From: Flaccisagitta enflata
Taxonomy: Eukaryota; Chaetognatha; Sagittoidea; Aphragmophora
Length of the DNA stretch: 64,000 nt
Assembly: GCA_965153355.1 (NCBI GenBank)
Contig: OZ231126.1
Span: 2,356,001-2,420,000 of the forward strand
Reading direction: 5' to 3'
The number at the start of each line of letters is the position of its first letter. Position 1 is the first letter of the stretch. Of the stretch, positions 11,410-22,100 are shown in pieces. Both the position numbers and the translations under genes were made by a program. The notes beneath the pieces are model-generated. The model was given only the letters and a program-made list of their open reading frames with translations, was not told the origin of the DNA and did no database searches.

Positions 11410-11897
11410 AACTTCATTTTTTGTATCGAATTTGATTTAAAGATACTTAATTCCTTGAACATATTTGGCTGTCAAAAAAAATAACTCATGAAATCAAAGT
11501 GTATGAAGACATCAATATGGAGTGTTCTAACCCAGACCATTGGATTCAGCTGAAAATTTTACCCATCGTAGACTACAAGAACAGCTCAATCACACAATTA
11601 TTTCAGGTTTTATTGCCATTAAAAGTTTTAAAGGACAATTGTCCTAAATTATCTTGAGACAATTGTCCTTAAAAACTTAACATAGCTGTAAAACCTGAAC
11701 TAATAGTCTGCCTGAGCTGTTCTTGTAGTCAAGGATAGGTAAAATTTTCTGCTGAATCCAATGGTCTGGGTTAGAACACTCCATATTGATGTCTTCATGC
11801 ACTTTGATTTCACGAATTACTTTTTTTGACAGCCAAATATGTTCAAGGAATTGAGTATCTTTTAATTAAGTTTGATACAAAAAATGAAGTTTGGGAG
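11410..11897. mobile_element. Foldback element: about 0.24-kb inverted arms
   Basis: Arms 11410-11648 and 11655-11897 are near-perfect inverted copies: gttctaacccagaccattgg pairs with ccaatggtctgggttagaac, and the loop is bounded by ggacaattgtcc. Weaker pairing (ccactttttgcatc / tatcaaaaagtgtg) may extend the arms by about 100 bp. Confidence 0.85.
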
Positions 11898-12113
11898 TTT
11901 GAGGTTCCAAAAAAAAATGCTCAGATATATAACAATTACAGAATCAGGCAAAGAAAAGAAGCGTAAAGTAAAAAGAATAGGTATCAAAAAGTGTGACATC
12001 AATGTAACAGTTTGTGGATATAATTCATAACGCGCGGATTCCAGAAAGAAACCTTTTCTTGCATACATTTGAGATGAAAGAGAATTCATCGAGCTTTTAA
12101 GTGTGATACTCAG

Positions 12114-13135
12114 TTAGGTTTCAAAAGGAAACTCAAAGATTAGCATGTGATCAGGGTGCTTGCTCCGCCCTGTATCAACAAACCCTCCGACACAAATTAG
12201 AGACACGGCAGTTTCATTCCTCATATCAAAGCACTGATGCTCTTTCAGTCCTCCTCCACTTCCGCTAAACTGAGTTGGAAGTGGTGCTTCTTCATTCCAT
12301 TCAGATTTGACGACGTCGTAAATCGCCGTTCGTTTGGAGATGTAAGGATTTTTGCCAGGTTGCCCGCCAACGAGGAAGAGTTGAGAATGAGAGACTCGAG
12401 TGAGGGAATGAAGCCTCAATCCATCTGGAATTCCCGAGTTTTTTATCTCGATCCACTCCATGCTTTTCATGTTTAGCATGTGGAAATCACTCAAATATCT
12501 AATGTACCACCCGCCATGTATGAATATGCGATGATCCAGTTGTGCGACGGCGAAATAACCGCGAGGCGATGGTCCAGATCCTTTGGTGGTGGGTCGCGTC
12601 CATGTCTTTGTGATTGTGTCAAACTTGAGTAGCTCGTTAGTGTAATCCCATGACCTGTCTTGCGGTTCGGCCAAACCGAAACAATAGAAATGTTCCTTGT
12701 ATGACCACGCTTTTGGCAAAGATAGTGGAGAGGGAATGTCGCCGGTGGGTAGAAGTCGTGTGAATTCTCCGGTGGCAGAGAGAGTGGAGATGGTGTTGAC
12801 AAGATTCCAGTTTTTTTTACTGCCCCCGAAGATGTAGATTTTGCCGTTGATGGTTGTAGAAGCGGCATATCTGTTACCAGGATGAACATCGCCAGTCGCC
12901 TGCATCCGCTTCCATCCGCTATCCGCGTCGCCGCTTTGACTGAGAGTGAAGGAGTAAACGACGTCGGTAGGGAGTGAGGCTTGCCATCTACTGTCTTCTT
13001 GACTCTGCTCCCCGCCCCAAAGAATGAGTTGATCATTGATGATGCCGCCGACGAAATCAACGCCGACAGGCCAACGAGTTGCGGTTGTCCAGTCTTTCTC
13101 AAATGTAGGGGGGGAGGAAACTCGCCGGTCGATAT
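12114..13135 (-). CDS. Kelch-repeat protein, 3'-terminal exon (partial gene)
   Basis: This open exon encodes at least 340 residues up to a TAA stop. It starts after a splice acceptor (cccattcag, preceded by a CT-rich tract). It reads through without a stop into the first ATG at 12905, so that ATG is internal. Six Gly-Gly blade motifs are visible: FVGG, LWGG, IFGG, IHGG, LVGG and CVGG, most followed after a spacer by an aromatic/Trp position (for example KTWTRP, MEWIEI, SEWNEE). Together these would form most of a Kelch beta-propeller, a protein-interaction scaffold. No BTB, BACK or F-box is in this exon; any N-terminal domain must lie upstream of the GA microsatellite and was not found. The first two bases complete a codon from the preceding exon (intron phase 1). 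Function beyond a Kelch propeller is unknown. Confidence 0.85.
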
Positions 13136-13144
13136 CTGAATGGG

Positions 13145-13147
<3 letters not shown>

Positions 13148-13206
<59 letters not shown>
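13148..13206. repeat. (GA)n microsatellite
   Basis: About 29 GA dinucleotides. On the minus strand this is a CT tract just upstream of the Kelch exon acceptor and may serve as its polypyrimidine tract. Confidence 0.95.
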
Positions 13207-13208
<2 letters not shown>

Positions 13209-13735
13209 TAGTCATCCAAGGATCGTACATGGTCAGGGGTACCCGTTGCCCTGCTTGCAATGATCAAGTGGAGTAGTGGAGGGAGAGCAGGGCAGCGGCC
13301 CTAAAGGGGTGAGTTTCCAGACGTCCTGAAGGGGAGTTTATCAGGCCTAAGAAGACTGATGGAGGTTATTGAAGATGGATATGAGGTCTGGAGGGCAGAT
13401 GTTTGGCCTGAAACGCAAATTTGAGGTGAAAGGAGAGGAGGGGCAGGCTCAAAGCCTAAAGGGCAGATTTGAGGCCTGGAGAGCTGGATATAGGCCTGTA
13501 GGGGTAAATTGAGGTCTGGAGGGCAAATTGTAAGCCTGGAGGGCTGATTTGAGGACTGGAGGGCTAAATTGAGGCCTGGGAGAGCTGATATAGGAACATA
13601 TAGAGGGGGAACATATGGACGGATGGACAGACGGACGGATGGACAGAAGGATGGAAAGAAGGACGGACGTCTGGAAATTCACCCCTGTGTCCTACAGGAC
13701 ATCGGCCCTTTGGGGACGCTGCCCAAAAAGAAAGA
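13207..13735 (+). repeat. Composite interspersed repeat (full plan)
   Basis: Head agtcatccaaggatcgtaca / ggtcaggggtacccgttgcc, then degenerate units of the form ttgaggcctggagggc (13385-13600), then a GGACGGATGGACAGA tract (13617-13670), and the tail cctacaggacatcggccc ending gctgcccaaaaag. It is the clearest example of the family's layout. Confidence 0.8.
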
Positions 13736-13810
13736 GGGAGTGGGAGAGAGAGTGAAACAAACAGACATACAGACAGACAGAAACAGAGACAGACAGACAC
13801 AAAGAGAGAC

Positions 13811-14592
13811 TACAGTATGATTTTTCTCAACTGCAACAAAAGATGTGGACATTACGCAAAAACTAGACGAGCTAGCCAAATTCTGTAAGAAGCCCTTGAA
13901 AGATAAGAGTTTGCAGTTTTTTGCTGAAAGATTTGAAGGATTTTTTGGAAAAAAATATGATTTTCCTGATGTTTGTGCCATTATTAATGAAATTCTCCAT
14001 AGTTAAAAATTAAGGAAAATTGAAGCGATATTGGCTGAACTGTTTTTATTCAAATTGCTTTCATTTTTGAACGATTTAAGCTACAGATGCCAGATTGGTC
14101 TCAAATGAAAGATATTTTGAAGTAGTTTTTGGTTAAAACTTGACAGACATACTTTTTTTCAGTCTTGACTACATTTGGTGAATTGAAAGTCAATTCTGCA
14201 AAAAAATTTTCCAGAAAAAAACTAAAACATTTATGCCTGGCATGATAACTCTTTGAAAATATCTTTTTCTCTCTTTTGCTCCTTAAACAACATCAAAATA
14301 TGATTCATTTGAGACCAATCAGGGATCAGTAGCTCAAACCATTTAAGAGTAAGAGCATTCTAAAGGAAGGCAGTTCAACTAACATAATAATAAAATTGCC
14401 TTTTTTGCAGAATATGCCTTTTAATTCAAAATTTCTAAAAAGGAACAAATTAAAAGAATAAGTTCCTGGAATTTCCCAACAAAAAACTGCAAACTCTCAT
14501 CTTTCAAGGGCTTCTTTCAGAATTTGGCTAGCTCCTTTAGTTTTTGCGTTATATCCTAATCTTATGTTGCAGTTGAGGAAAATCATACTGTA
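13811..14592. mobile_element. TA-flanked foldback element
   Basis: It begins TACAGTATGATTTTTCTCAA and ends with the inverted counterpart AATCATACTGTA. Inverted pairing continues inward (agctagccaaattctg / cagaatttggctagct; gccagattggtctcaaa / tttgagaccaatcaggg) for most of the 782 bp. The outer TA suggests a mariner-type TA target site. No coding capacity. Confidence 0.8.
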
Positions 14593-14656
14593 TTGTTTTG
14601 GCAAGGATTGCCTAGACATTCTCCCAAATCTGATAAATCTATTCAAATTCATAAAA

Positions 14657-14786
14657 ACAAGGCCGGAAACGTGGCTACCCTGGTTGCGTGGGGTGGGCAG
14701 GGGCAATGAAAGAGAAGGTCACCTGAGAATTTGGGCAGGGGCTGTGAGCTAAAAAAATTTCAAAAATGCCGAAAAAGTAAATACAG
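14657..14786 (+). mobile_element. Truncated Helentron/HINE-like element
   Basis: 5' end acaaggccggaaacgtggct, then the ggtgggcagg block and gccgaaaaagtaaata. The microsatellite and 3' hairpin are missing. Confidence 0.75.
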
Positions 14787-15029
14787 AAGGAAATCATTGT
14801 ATCGAAAGTCCGCCTCAAACATTTTTAAAGGTCCCGTCATTACCTCTTTAGTTTCTTTGTTAAAGAAAGTCGCCTTTAACGAACTGTGACTTACGAAAAA
14901 TCGCCCTTGAAGGGGCCTTTTCTAACGAATATTGATTCTATCAATGAATTGTAACGTTTTTTTCAAGGAGAAGAAAAAAGAAAGAGACAGAGGGAAAAAA
15001 AAGAGGAAAGAGGAAAGAAAGAAAGGAAA
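14787..15029. other. Interval without a recognised gene
   Basis: AT-rich sequence ending in an AAAGA-rich tract (14960-15025). No gene. Confidence 0.5.
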
Positions 15030-15345
15030 CAAGTCATCCAAGGATCGCACATGGTCAGCGGTACCCGTTGCCCTGCTTGGAGAGATCAACCTTGGTTATG
15101 GATTGGAAGCAGGGCAGCAGCCCCAAAGGGCCGATGTCCTTCAAAACACAGGGGTGATCCGTTACGTCCCTCTGTGTCTGTTTGTCTGTCTAGAATTTTT
15201 GGCTTTGAGACTGAGATTTGGGACAACAGGCTAAAATTTGGGCCAACAGGCTAAAACTTGGGCTTGCAGGCTGAGATTTGGGCCGACAGACTGAGATTTG
15301 GGCCTTGAGGATGAGATTTGGGCCTCACTGCTGGAATTTTAGCTT
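15030..15345 (+). repeat. Composite interspersed repeat
   Basis: Head aagtcatccaaggatcgcac / ggtcagcggtacccgttgcc, the gcagcagccccaaagggccg block, then about seven units of the form ggctgagatttgggcc (15205-15345). Confidence 0.8.
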
Positions 15346-15508
15346 AGCCCCTTGTCCTATCCCGAACTCTATCAGACCTATCCCTAGCTGTATTTAATCT
15401 AACCACACTTGAGAACGATAATGAATGAAATGATGAGGCGCGAGGAGCATGAATGATAAACGAGGTGAGTTTTCATGCGATTTCACCATCTGCGACCGTC
15501 AGACAGAC

Positions 15509-15514
15509 AGAAAA

Positions 15515-15545
<31 letters not shown>

Positions 15546-15546
15546 G
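15509..15546. repeat. (ACAG)n microsatellite
   Basis: Short ACAG/AGAC tract directly before the GT array. Confidence 0.9.
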
Positions 15547-15558
15547 TGCCCCGTGTGT

Positions 15559-15894
<336 letters not shown>

Positions 15895-16285
15895 GTTTGA
15901 CGGTCAGCGGTAGCCATGTCCTGCCTTAGTAGGTCGTGATTGAAGTTGGAGGGGGGAGCCGGGAAGGGGCCCCAAAAGGGGCCGATGCCCTATGCTTTTA
16001 CACATGAGGAATGGCGGTTGGAATTTTGACTGAGAATTAGGCCTTGGGGCAGTAATTTGGGCCTCAGGGATTGGGTTTGGGACTTGGGGATGGGATATAG
16101 CCCTTGGGACTGGATTTTGTTCTTGAGGCTGGGCATTAGGCTTTGAGGTTGGGTTTTGGGCCTTGAGGCTGGGGCTTGGGCCTCAGCGCTGGATTTTGTG
16201 AATGAGGTGAGAATTTAGGCTTTGAGGCTGGAATTTGGGCCTTGAAGCTGGGATTCTTGCCTCGAGGATGGGATTTAGTCTTTTA
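15895..16285 (+). repeat. Composite interspersed repeat
   Basis: Head ggtcagcggtagccatgtcc, a ggggagccgggaaggggccc block, then about 13 degenerate units of the form ggccttgaggctgggat. Confidence 0.8.
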
Positions 16286-17335
16286 ACACCTCTCACAGAA
16301 TTAAGCAAACTGGGATCAGAACTTCTCTATAATTACATTTACAGTTCAAAACAGGAGTCCAGGTAGATATTATCATAAAGATAATATCAAAACATGTAAT
16401 TTCCATGAGGGTTGTTGCGATGTGGCCTAGCTAGAATTTTGTGTCCTTTATAATAGATTTATCCAAAGTTCAACTTATGTTAAAAACATAGATGTCACTA
16501 TTTCATTCCAGTTTGTTTTACATTATATGAACCTTAATCTGCTTAAAGCTTCCATGATTTAATAACATTTAACACATTGTTCTTCGTATCTCCCAAATTG
16601 TATAAAAGTCTTTGTAACCATGGATGAGTCGACACTTAGGTTCTGTAAGTTATAACTAATGATAAATTACTGTCATTTGCCTACTCATGTGTAGTCTTAT
16701 AATGTTCATAAATGAAGAATTCCGCGCCATCCGAGCCTCATGCTACCTATCAGTTAAAATTTCCTAGAACTATCTAGGAAATTAGTAAATGATGTTCCTT
16801 TTGGAACAGGAAGTGTATTATGAAAAAGGGAGTATCGCAACAGGGTTCTACAAAAAAAAAAGTCCAAACTATGTCAACCAAGAGCTTCAAATGGCATCAT
16901 CAAATGATATCGTGGAAATTTTAGATTTAGTTTAGCTTCGAATTTGTTGCTAAAACCATTCTATTTGACAGGGGGTTTCATGACGTTCCGCAGCTGCCAC
17001 TGACTGTATCTCGGTACTTTTGACTCATTTTTGTCTGTCAGTGATGCAAGAACCTAAGGTCTGATGCTTTCTTGCATTTTTCATGGCAAAATTTAGGAAC
17101 GTTTATGTTGCCTCATCATCAAAAATTTCCACGTTAAAAACAATATCTTTCACTGCATTTTTGGCATATCGAATTCCAACAACCATGCATTTCCCTGGGT
17201 ACAAAATTTTGCCCCGGTTTGTGATAATACTATATTTTAGCTCTCTCAGTATCAAATTTCAGCCCACTGAGTGCACTACTTTTATCAATTTTGATCATTA
17301 TTCGAGTTCGCCTGATTATGTGAGAGGTGTTAGGC
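16286..17335. other. Interval without a recognised gene
   Basis: Unique AT-rich DNA. At 16762-16790 is the palindromic ttcctagaactatctaggaa, which looks like two ends of the TACTATCTAGG MITE family placed back to back. No domain-like reading frame. Confidence 0.5.
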
Positions 17336-17873
17336 TAGAATTTGATACTGGGACTTACCCTTTAGGCTGTAATTTGGGCCTTGAAGATGGAATTTGGGCC
17401 CCGAGGCTGAGATTAGGGCCTTGAGGCAGCTATATGGGCTATGAGGCTAAGATTTGGGTCTCGGCGCCCAGGGGGGGATGTAGAAGAAGAAGAAGAGAAA
17501 GAAGAAGAAGAAGAAGAAGAAGAAGAAGAAGAAGAAGAAGAAGAAGAAGAAGAAGAAGAAGAAGAAGAAGAAGAAGAAGAAGAAGAAGAAGAAGAAGAAG
17601 AAGAAGAAGAAGAAGAAGAAGAAGCAGTAGGAGGAGGAGGAGGAGGAGGAAATTTCCCCAAATGTTAAAGAATAGGTTATCGGCCGCTGCCCAAAAGAAG
17701 AAGAAGAAGAAGAAGAAGAAGAAGAAGAAGAAGAAGAAGAAGAAGAAGAAGAAGAAGAAGAAGAAGAAGAAGAAGAAGAAGAAGAAGAAGAAGAAGCAGT
17801 AGGAGGAGGAGGAGGAGGAGGAGGAAATTTCCCCAAATGTTAAAGAATAGGTTATCGGCCGCTGCCCAAAAGT
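17336..17873 (+). repeat. Composite repeat with a duplicated GAA-expansion module
   Basis: Degenerate ggccttgaggctgagat units (17340-17460) precede a (GAA)n tract (17472-17624). A module follows: gcagtaggaggagg, aaatttccccaaatg, gttatcggccgctgccc, aaaag. A second (GAA)n tract (17695-17796) and the same module follow (to 17873). The whole is a tandem duplication of roughly 190 bp in which the GAA lengths differ. Confidence 0.85.
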
Positions 17874-17957
17874 GGACCAACCAACCAACCAACCGACCAA
17901 CCGACCAACCAACAAACCTATATTGCGGGGTATAGAGTCACGTAGCTCGCAACTAAG
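17874..17957 (+). mobile_element. Helentron/HINE-like 3' end
   Basis: A ACCAACCAACCGACC tract leads to tgcggggtatagagt and the decayed hairpin agtcacgtagctcgcaact. The 5' half is missing or replaced by the GAA module. Confidence 0.7.
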
Positions 17958-18028
17958 AACACCCAATTCATTTTCAGTTAGCCATGGTTATGATCATTAT
18001 GAGATTAGTTTCATTCTCTTTCGATTAC

Positions 18029-18139
18029 CATCACATAATGTTCCAATCCATCCTTGAGCACATTGGCAGGAAAAAGAATTGAATCCATCCGTGCAGTTTC
18101 CGCTGTTTTGACAGGGATTACTTTGACAATCGTCCACAC
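18029..18139 (-). CDS. EGF-like domain exon (single module of a larger gene)
   Basis: The exon is exactly 111 bp. It is bounded by an acceptor (ctcctgttaatccag) and a donor (GATG/gtaatc) and is phase 1 at both ends, the classic arrangement for exon-shuffled EGF modules. It encodes a DD-C-x5-C-x4-C-x5-F-x3-C-x-C-x8-C pattern with all six cysteines (CQSNPCQNSGNC ... FSCQCAQGWIGTLC). The Asp pair before the first Cys could contribute to calcium binding, but a full cb-EGF hydroxylation signature is not clear. Such modules occur in secreted or membrane proteins. Neighbouring exons were not found in the flanking sequence, so the parent gene is unknown, or the exon may be an orphan left by rearrangement. 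Confidence 0.85.
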
Positions 18140-18670
18140 CTGGATTAACAGGAGAACTAGATATCTCGCTAGGATTTAAACAAGGCTGGGAGTCGGAACA
18201 AACCATCCCGGATACACGGTAGAAATGCAAAAAAAATAATCAAATGCTTTGCACCTGTGAGATACATCCTAATTCAATATATGCAATACTAAGGATACTA
18301 AGGATCCTCAAAAAAAAACAAAAAAAACGAGCCCAACAGGCCAACAGTCGCGTGCTCCGTTTTACGACTACACAAAACTCAAACATACATACTCAAATAT
18401 ACTCAATATATTCATTTGGCTCAGTCTTATTTTTCTCTGATTATGAGTGCATTCAATACACTGCTCTTGATTTAATCTACCAAATAAAAAAATTGCAGTG
18501 GCTGAAGTCAAAAGCATGACGAAAAGTGACCAACGCATATGACATTTTTCCTCACGGCGATAGCCGCCATTACTGGTAATCAACAATAAACAACCAAAAA
18601 AAAAACTTATTTTACCTTCAAAAATCCAAAAAAGGCCAAAATTTAAAAAAGTTCGTAACCGACCTATCAT
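18140..18670. other. Interval without a recognised gene
   Basis: AT-rich spacer with A-runs. Positions 18336-18370 hold a decayed Helentron-like hairpin (agtcgcgtgctc...acgact). Confidence 0.5.
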
Positions 18671-19053
18671 GAGGCCTGATTTTAGAGCAAGCCCGCGAGC
18701 CCGATGCTCTCTGTTTTGCTCTCGGGCTCTCATGTTTTGCTAGATCTGAGCCCGGCAGGCTCTCTCTCATTGAAATGCATTCAAAGTGCTCAGGTTGATT
18801 GAGTGAAATATTTGAAAAATCATCAAGCTTTGAGTCGTTTTTAGATTTTTTTCACAAATTGAAGCATCTTATTGCTGATTATTTCATCATTTCGTCAAAT
18901 ATTCACTAAGTGCTACTGCAAATCTAGGCCGAAATGATCATAAGATTTGACATAACATTTTTACCGGGCTCATGGTTTTCCTCTCGGGCTCAGTCAAATA
19001 GTGGGGAGCGAGCCCGACGGGCTCAGTCAAAAAAAATCACTAAAATCAGGCCT
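18671..19053. mobile_element. Possible hAT-like MITE with aggcctgattttag ends
   Basis: The left end aggcctgattttaga and right end ctaaaatcaggcctg are inverted copies. gcccgcgagcccga / gagcccgacgggctc motifs lie inside. No convincing target duplication was found, so the boundaries are provisional. Confidence 0.5.
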
Positions 19054-19063
19054 GCCGGGCTAT

Positions 19064-19113
19064 CAACCTACCGACCGACAGAGCAAGGTGTAGAGTCGCG
19101 TGCACGCGACTAA
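19064..19113 (+). mobile_element. Helentron/HINE-like 3' end
   Basis: ctaccgaccgacagagcaag, ggtgtag, then the perfect 18-nt palindrome AGTCGCGTGCACGCGACT and aaaaa. Only the terminal 50 bp is present, 30 bp downstream of the stop of the next gene. Confidence 0.8.
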
Positions 19114-19140
19114 AAAGAAGAAAGAATTGTACAGCATATT

Positions 19141-22100
19141 TTACTTACTAAAAAGCTGTAACGTCCAAATCATGATAGTTATAACAATGATTCCAAGCGC
19201 TGAAAGAGAAACAAACTTCATGTGTCGACATACAGGGTTTTCTTGCTGAGAGCTTTCACCATTACCCATTCTTGGAACGCAAGGGAGACAACCGCATTCT
19301 TGTGACAAACATTCCGGGACGGCATTGACTTGTGGCACTTGATGTTCCTGACTCCCTGCGTCATGAATCATCATGCGTGAAGACGATTGCTCTGAAATGT
19401 CTTCAAGTTCATCAAGTTGGTACAAATTTTCTGTTTCATCTTCTTGTGCATTTGCTTTTGACAATTCTCGAGATTCTTTGTTTTGAAAGAAATTGGATGA
19501 ATCAAGAAAGAATTTGACAATTACTTCGTTATCATGCCTCCAGACTTGGGTTATGTCTCTCTGGAACCTGGTGCTATATGACCTGTCAATCAGCAATATT
19601 ATGGGACTTAAAATGATAGTCCTTTGCAGTGCTAATGACAAAGCCACTGGCTGAGGAGGATTTGGCCAAATGTTCACGGCGGAACTTTTTCCAAGACTCT
19701 GTTTTGCTAAGGATGAAACTTTTTCCAGAGAAATGGACATGGATACAGCATCAGGAAGATTTGGCAAGTACTGCTTGTTCATAGAGGATCCATCATGGTG
19801 TAAGATGCTAATCCTTTCGGATCCTTGAACATGATACATATCTCTGACATTTGAAACTATCTCAGATGTTTTGGTAGGGCGATTTCTTGAATCGCAGTGC
19901 ATGAACTGTATGGGGAGAAAGCCACAGACTGTAACTGGTGATAATGCGGTGTTGACAATGCATGTCAGAGAGGTCATGGCTCGAGACATGGCGAGCATAA
20001 GGTGGAAAGGGTTAGCAAAGCATGATGCCAGGTCGACAATTAAGACCAAGCATGGATACTGGCAACCGTTTATTTCAACAGGATCTCCAAAATCTATTTG
20101 ACAATTGGAACATTTTTGTGCAATTCTCTCCTGCAGATTTTCTGTGAATTTGGCACTCATAATGTATGACACCATAATTTTGCTTTTTCTTCTTGACATT
20201 TCTATCAGTTCCTTCTCACAGACAGTCAAGAATGTATTTCGCTCATTTGATTTATCCTCTAGAGCTACAACTCTTACATCATCATCTTGGTTTTCAATAA
20301 TTGATTCTGGAGACAAAATTCTATTGACTTCATGACCAGGAGCTGCTTCACCGAAAGACTGTAGGAAATGAGTGACTTGCTTGGAGCAGCGTAGATTTCC
20401 CGTCAGCGTTGCTGGTGTTAGATTGCCTCTTAGGATATGGAATGAAAATTTCACTTGTGATTGATCAGCTCGGAGGAAGGACCATTCTTTAGTGGGTGAA
20501 ATGTGAATTTGTTCATCCCAAAGAATCAAATCTGGCCAGGCTCGGTCCTTATGAAATCCATTCTCATCTTCTATCCGCAGTTGATTGGATGGACTGAATT
20601 GGTGATTCATCCATTCTCTCAGTTTCAAATGACCAGAAGGTATTACTATGAATAACTTTCCATCAGACTTGATCTTCAAGAACCGTTTAGCCATTTCAAT
20701 GAGAAGTAATGTTTTCCCACTTCCTGGGCAGCCATTCACCATCATTCGCACCGGTTGATTCTGATAAAGTGCATTGGTTACTTCATCCAGGATATTTTTT
20801 TGTTGTTTTGTCCACACAATGACACCTTTCTGACCCAGTTCTTGCATGGACAAACGCTCATGGAAGGGTAAGAGATTGATGCTCACCATATTCTGGAGAA
20901 TGTACAACTTGGCGGCGAAATGACGAAATGCTTGCCGCTGTTTTGTTGATGATAAGTGCATTATAGGTATCTTGATTGCTTGACGAAAAACCTTGAGATC
21001 CTCAGTTTGTAATGTATTTCTGAGAAAAATTCTTTGCATGACTCCCTGGGCCTTGCATCTTGGTTTTTCAATTTTGGAAATCTCTGCTCCAAGAATGATG
21101 TGGATATATTTGAAGCTGCACAATTTTGTTGATATGGGATGGATGCTGCTTGCAAGTTTCATTTTGTTTTGCAGTTGTCTATTGGTAATCTGTTTGCTGG
21201 GATGTTCGCTAATGGAAATCACAAATATCCCAACTGGCTCAAAAACCAAAACCATGTCAAATATCTGACTCCAAATATTTGACATCAACTCAACCCATTC
21301 CCTGGAGATAAGAGTGCTATCCTCTGGTATGGAAATATTCTTAAGACCATTGTGAAATGCTTCTGGCAAATGATTGGTCATCAGTGCAATTCTTCGTTGA
21401 CCATCATTGTCATTCTTGACAAAAGTGTTGAGATGTGTCTTCAAGTCATCAAAGATTGTTTGTTTGGCGCACAAGAACTCATAATTAACATCTTCTACAC
21501 ATCTTGCACTGGTAACAAGAGGAATTGAAATGGGGCACTGAATATCTGGCAAAACTTGCAATTTTCCTTTGGTCCAATCAGGATAGAAAGCTTCGATAGT
21601 GGTCACTACAGTTGGATCACTGAGAGATTTGCTGACCTCAGATCCAGGAATCCTCACTAACAGATCATGAGAGTGATCATCCTGAGCGACCATCCAGTCA
21701 CCTACAAAATGTTGGCAATTTTTGTTGAGCAGATCGTAATTTTCTTGATCCAAGTCAAGCACTCTTACAATAGCCTCAACATCAGCCAGTGTGTTGACTA
21801 AGCATGTCTCAAATCCGTCAAAGCCACATTCCTTGGAAGCCCCACGCTCCTTGCCAGATACATAGCACTTTAGCACCTCCACGCCTGATGATGACAAAGC
21901 ATCGCTGATGTCAAAATCATCATCATTGTCATCCGAGTATTGGCAAATTAGCCCTTGTGTGTCTCTCTCGAGTGATAGGACAGAAGTGTCGCCATTTTTC
22001 CAATCCATGAGTCTCAAGACGATAAACTCATGGAAGAGGCCATGATTTTCTGTGTGTGGGGCATTCCAGACTAATCCACCAATGCGTCCAAGTCGTTGCA

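Noticed and set aside
19871-21268. Plus-strand frames of 76-91 codons inside the LRAT-ATPase gene
   Set aside because: Shadows of the minus-strand gene, with no domain signal.
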